Shown here piece after piece: positions 63,857-64,000 of a stretch of DNA of 64,000 bases. A program made the position numbers and the translations under genes. The notes beneath the pieces are model-generated. The model was not told the origin of the DNA, ran no database searches, and saw nothing but the letters and a program-made list of their open reading frames with translations. The stretch covers positions 3,477,501-3,541,500 of the forward strand of contig NZ_CP019687.1 in NCBI RefSeq assembly GCF_002003265.1, given 5' to 3'. Numbering within the stretch: position 1 is the stretch's first letter; each line of letters opens with the position of its first letter. Source of the stretch: Paenibacillus larvae subsp. larvae (GTDB lineage: Bacteria > Bacillota > Bacilli > Paenibacillales > NBRC-103111).

Positions 63857-64000
63857 ATGTCTGCTGAAGTGATGGAACATTCGGAAGTGTCCGGGAAGTT
63901 GATGCATCTTCTAGCTGGAAGCCTTATTACCAATTCCATATACACAGTCGCCCGATTGAGGATTCCCGATCTGCTGGCAGAAAGACCGCTTACTTGTCAA
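63857..64000 (+). CDS. Methyltransferase, N-terminal part (runs off the window)
   Basis: ATG 63857 after gggagg begins MSAEVMEHSEVSGKL; MHLLAGSLITNSIYTVARLRI then LLAERPLT is the dimerisation domain of the O-methyltransferase family used in natural-product and quinone pathways. Only 48 residues are in view, so the catalytic SAM domain is not seen. Confidence 0.7.
   Translation, partial: MSAEVMEHSEVSGKLMHLLAGSLITNSIYTVARLRIPDLLAERPLTCQ

Overview
The window reads as a Firmicute chromosome of the Paenibacillaceae (inference; gene content, Bacillus-like gene order, AGGAGG ribosome sites and moderate GC fit a Paenibacillus, and the many broken genes would suit a host-restricted one such as P. larvae; the species is not proven by the sequence). 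It opens inside a ribosomal RNA operon: tRNA-Ile, tRNA-Ala, a complete 23S gene, then eight tRNA genes, with no 5S gene after the 23S.

From 4.4 to 48.6 kb lies a mostly core region: a thiamine-binding protein, a three-gene membrane-associated GMC dehydrogenase operon, a broken TagO/MraY-type transferase, a broken PucR-type regulator, msmX, the hprK-lgt-ppaX-acyltransferase block, a nearly complete histidine operon (hisZGDBHAFI plus a histidinol phosphatase; hisF carries an internal stop), prs, the yvcD-trxB-glucokinase-rapZ-yvcK-whiA-HPr block, clpP, the glycolytic operon cggR-gapA-pgk-tpiA-gpmI-eno, secG, rnr, smpB and tmRNA (ssrA). Regulatory sites are readable: a CtsR operator over the clpP -35 box, a CggR operator after the cggR promoter, and a sigma-A promoter before hisZ.

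Two accessory units stand out. (1) At 30.7-35.0 kb, minus strand, is a compact gene set for a circular bacteriocin: a 74-residue precursor ending in AAIAW with its own promoter, a large membrane protein (frameshifted), an ABC ATPase, a SpoIIM/DUF95 membrane protein, a Yip1-type membrane protein and a 77-residue membrane peptide that may give immunity. (2) Directly after ssrA, from 48.6 to about 58.3 kb, is an AT-rich, gene-poor island with a decayed serine recombinase, a decayed GIY-YIG-like gene, a membrane protein, a AAA ATPase plus subtilisin-like protease pair resembling the IetA/IetS phage-defence pair, and remains of two group II introns. The window ends with a frameshifted adenine deaminase, a truncated acetyltransferase, a CatE-like dioxygenase, cardiolipin synthase, a secreted DUF3221-type protein and the start of a methyltransferase.

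A recurring feature is gene breakage. Five genes (GMC oxidoreductase, TagO-like, bacteriocin permease, cggR, S8 protease) would be restored by adding one base to a homopolymer run, which fits either true slippage or sequencing undercalls. Two others (hisF and the PucR-like gene) have clean in-frame stop codons that homopolymer errors cannot explain.
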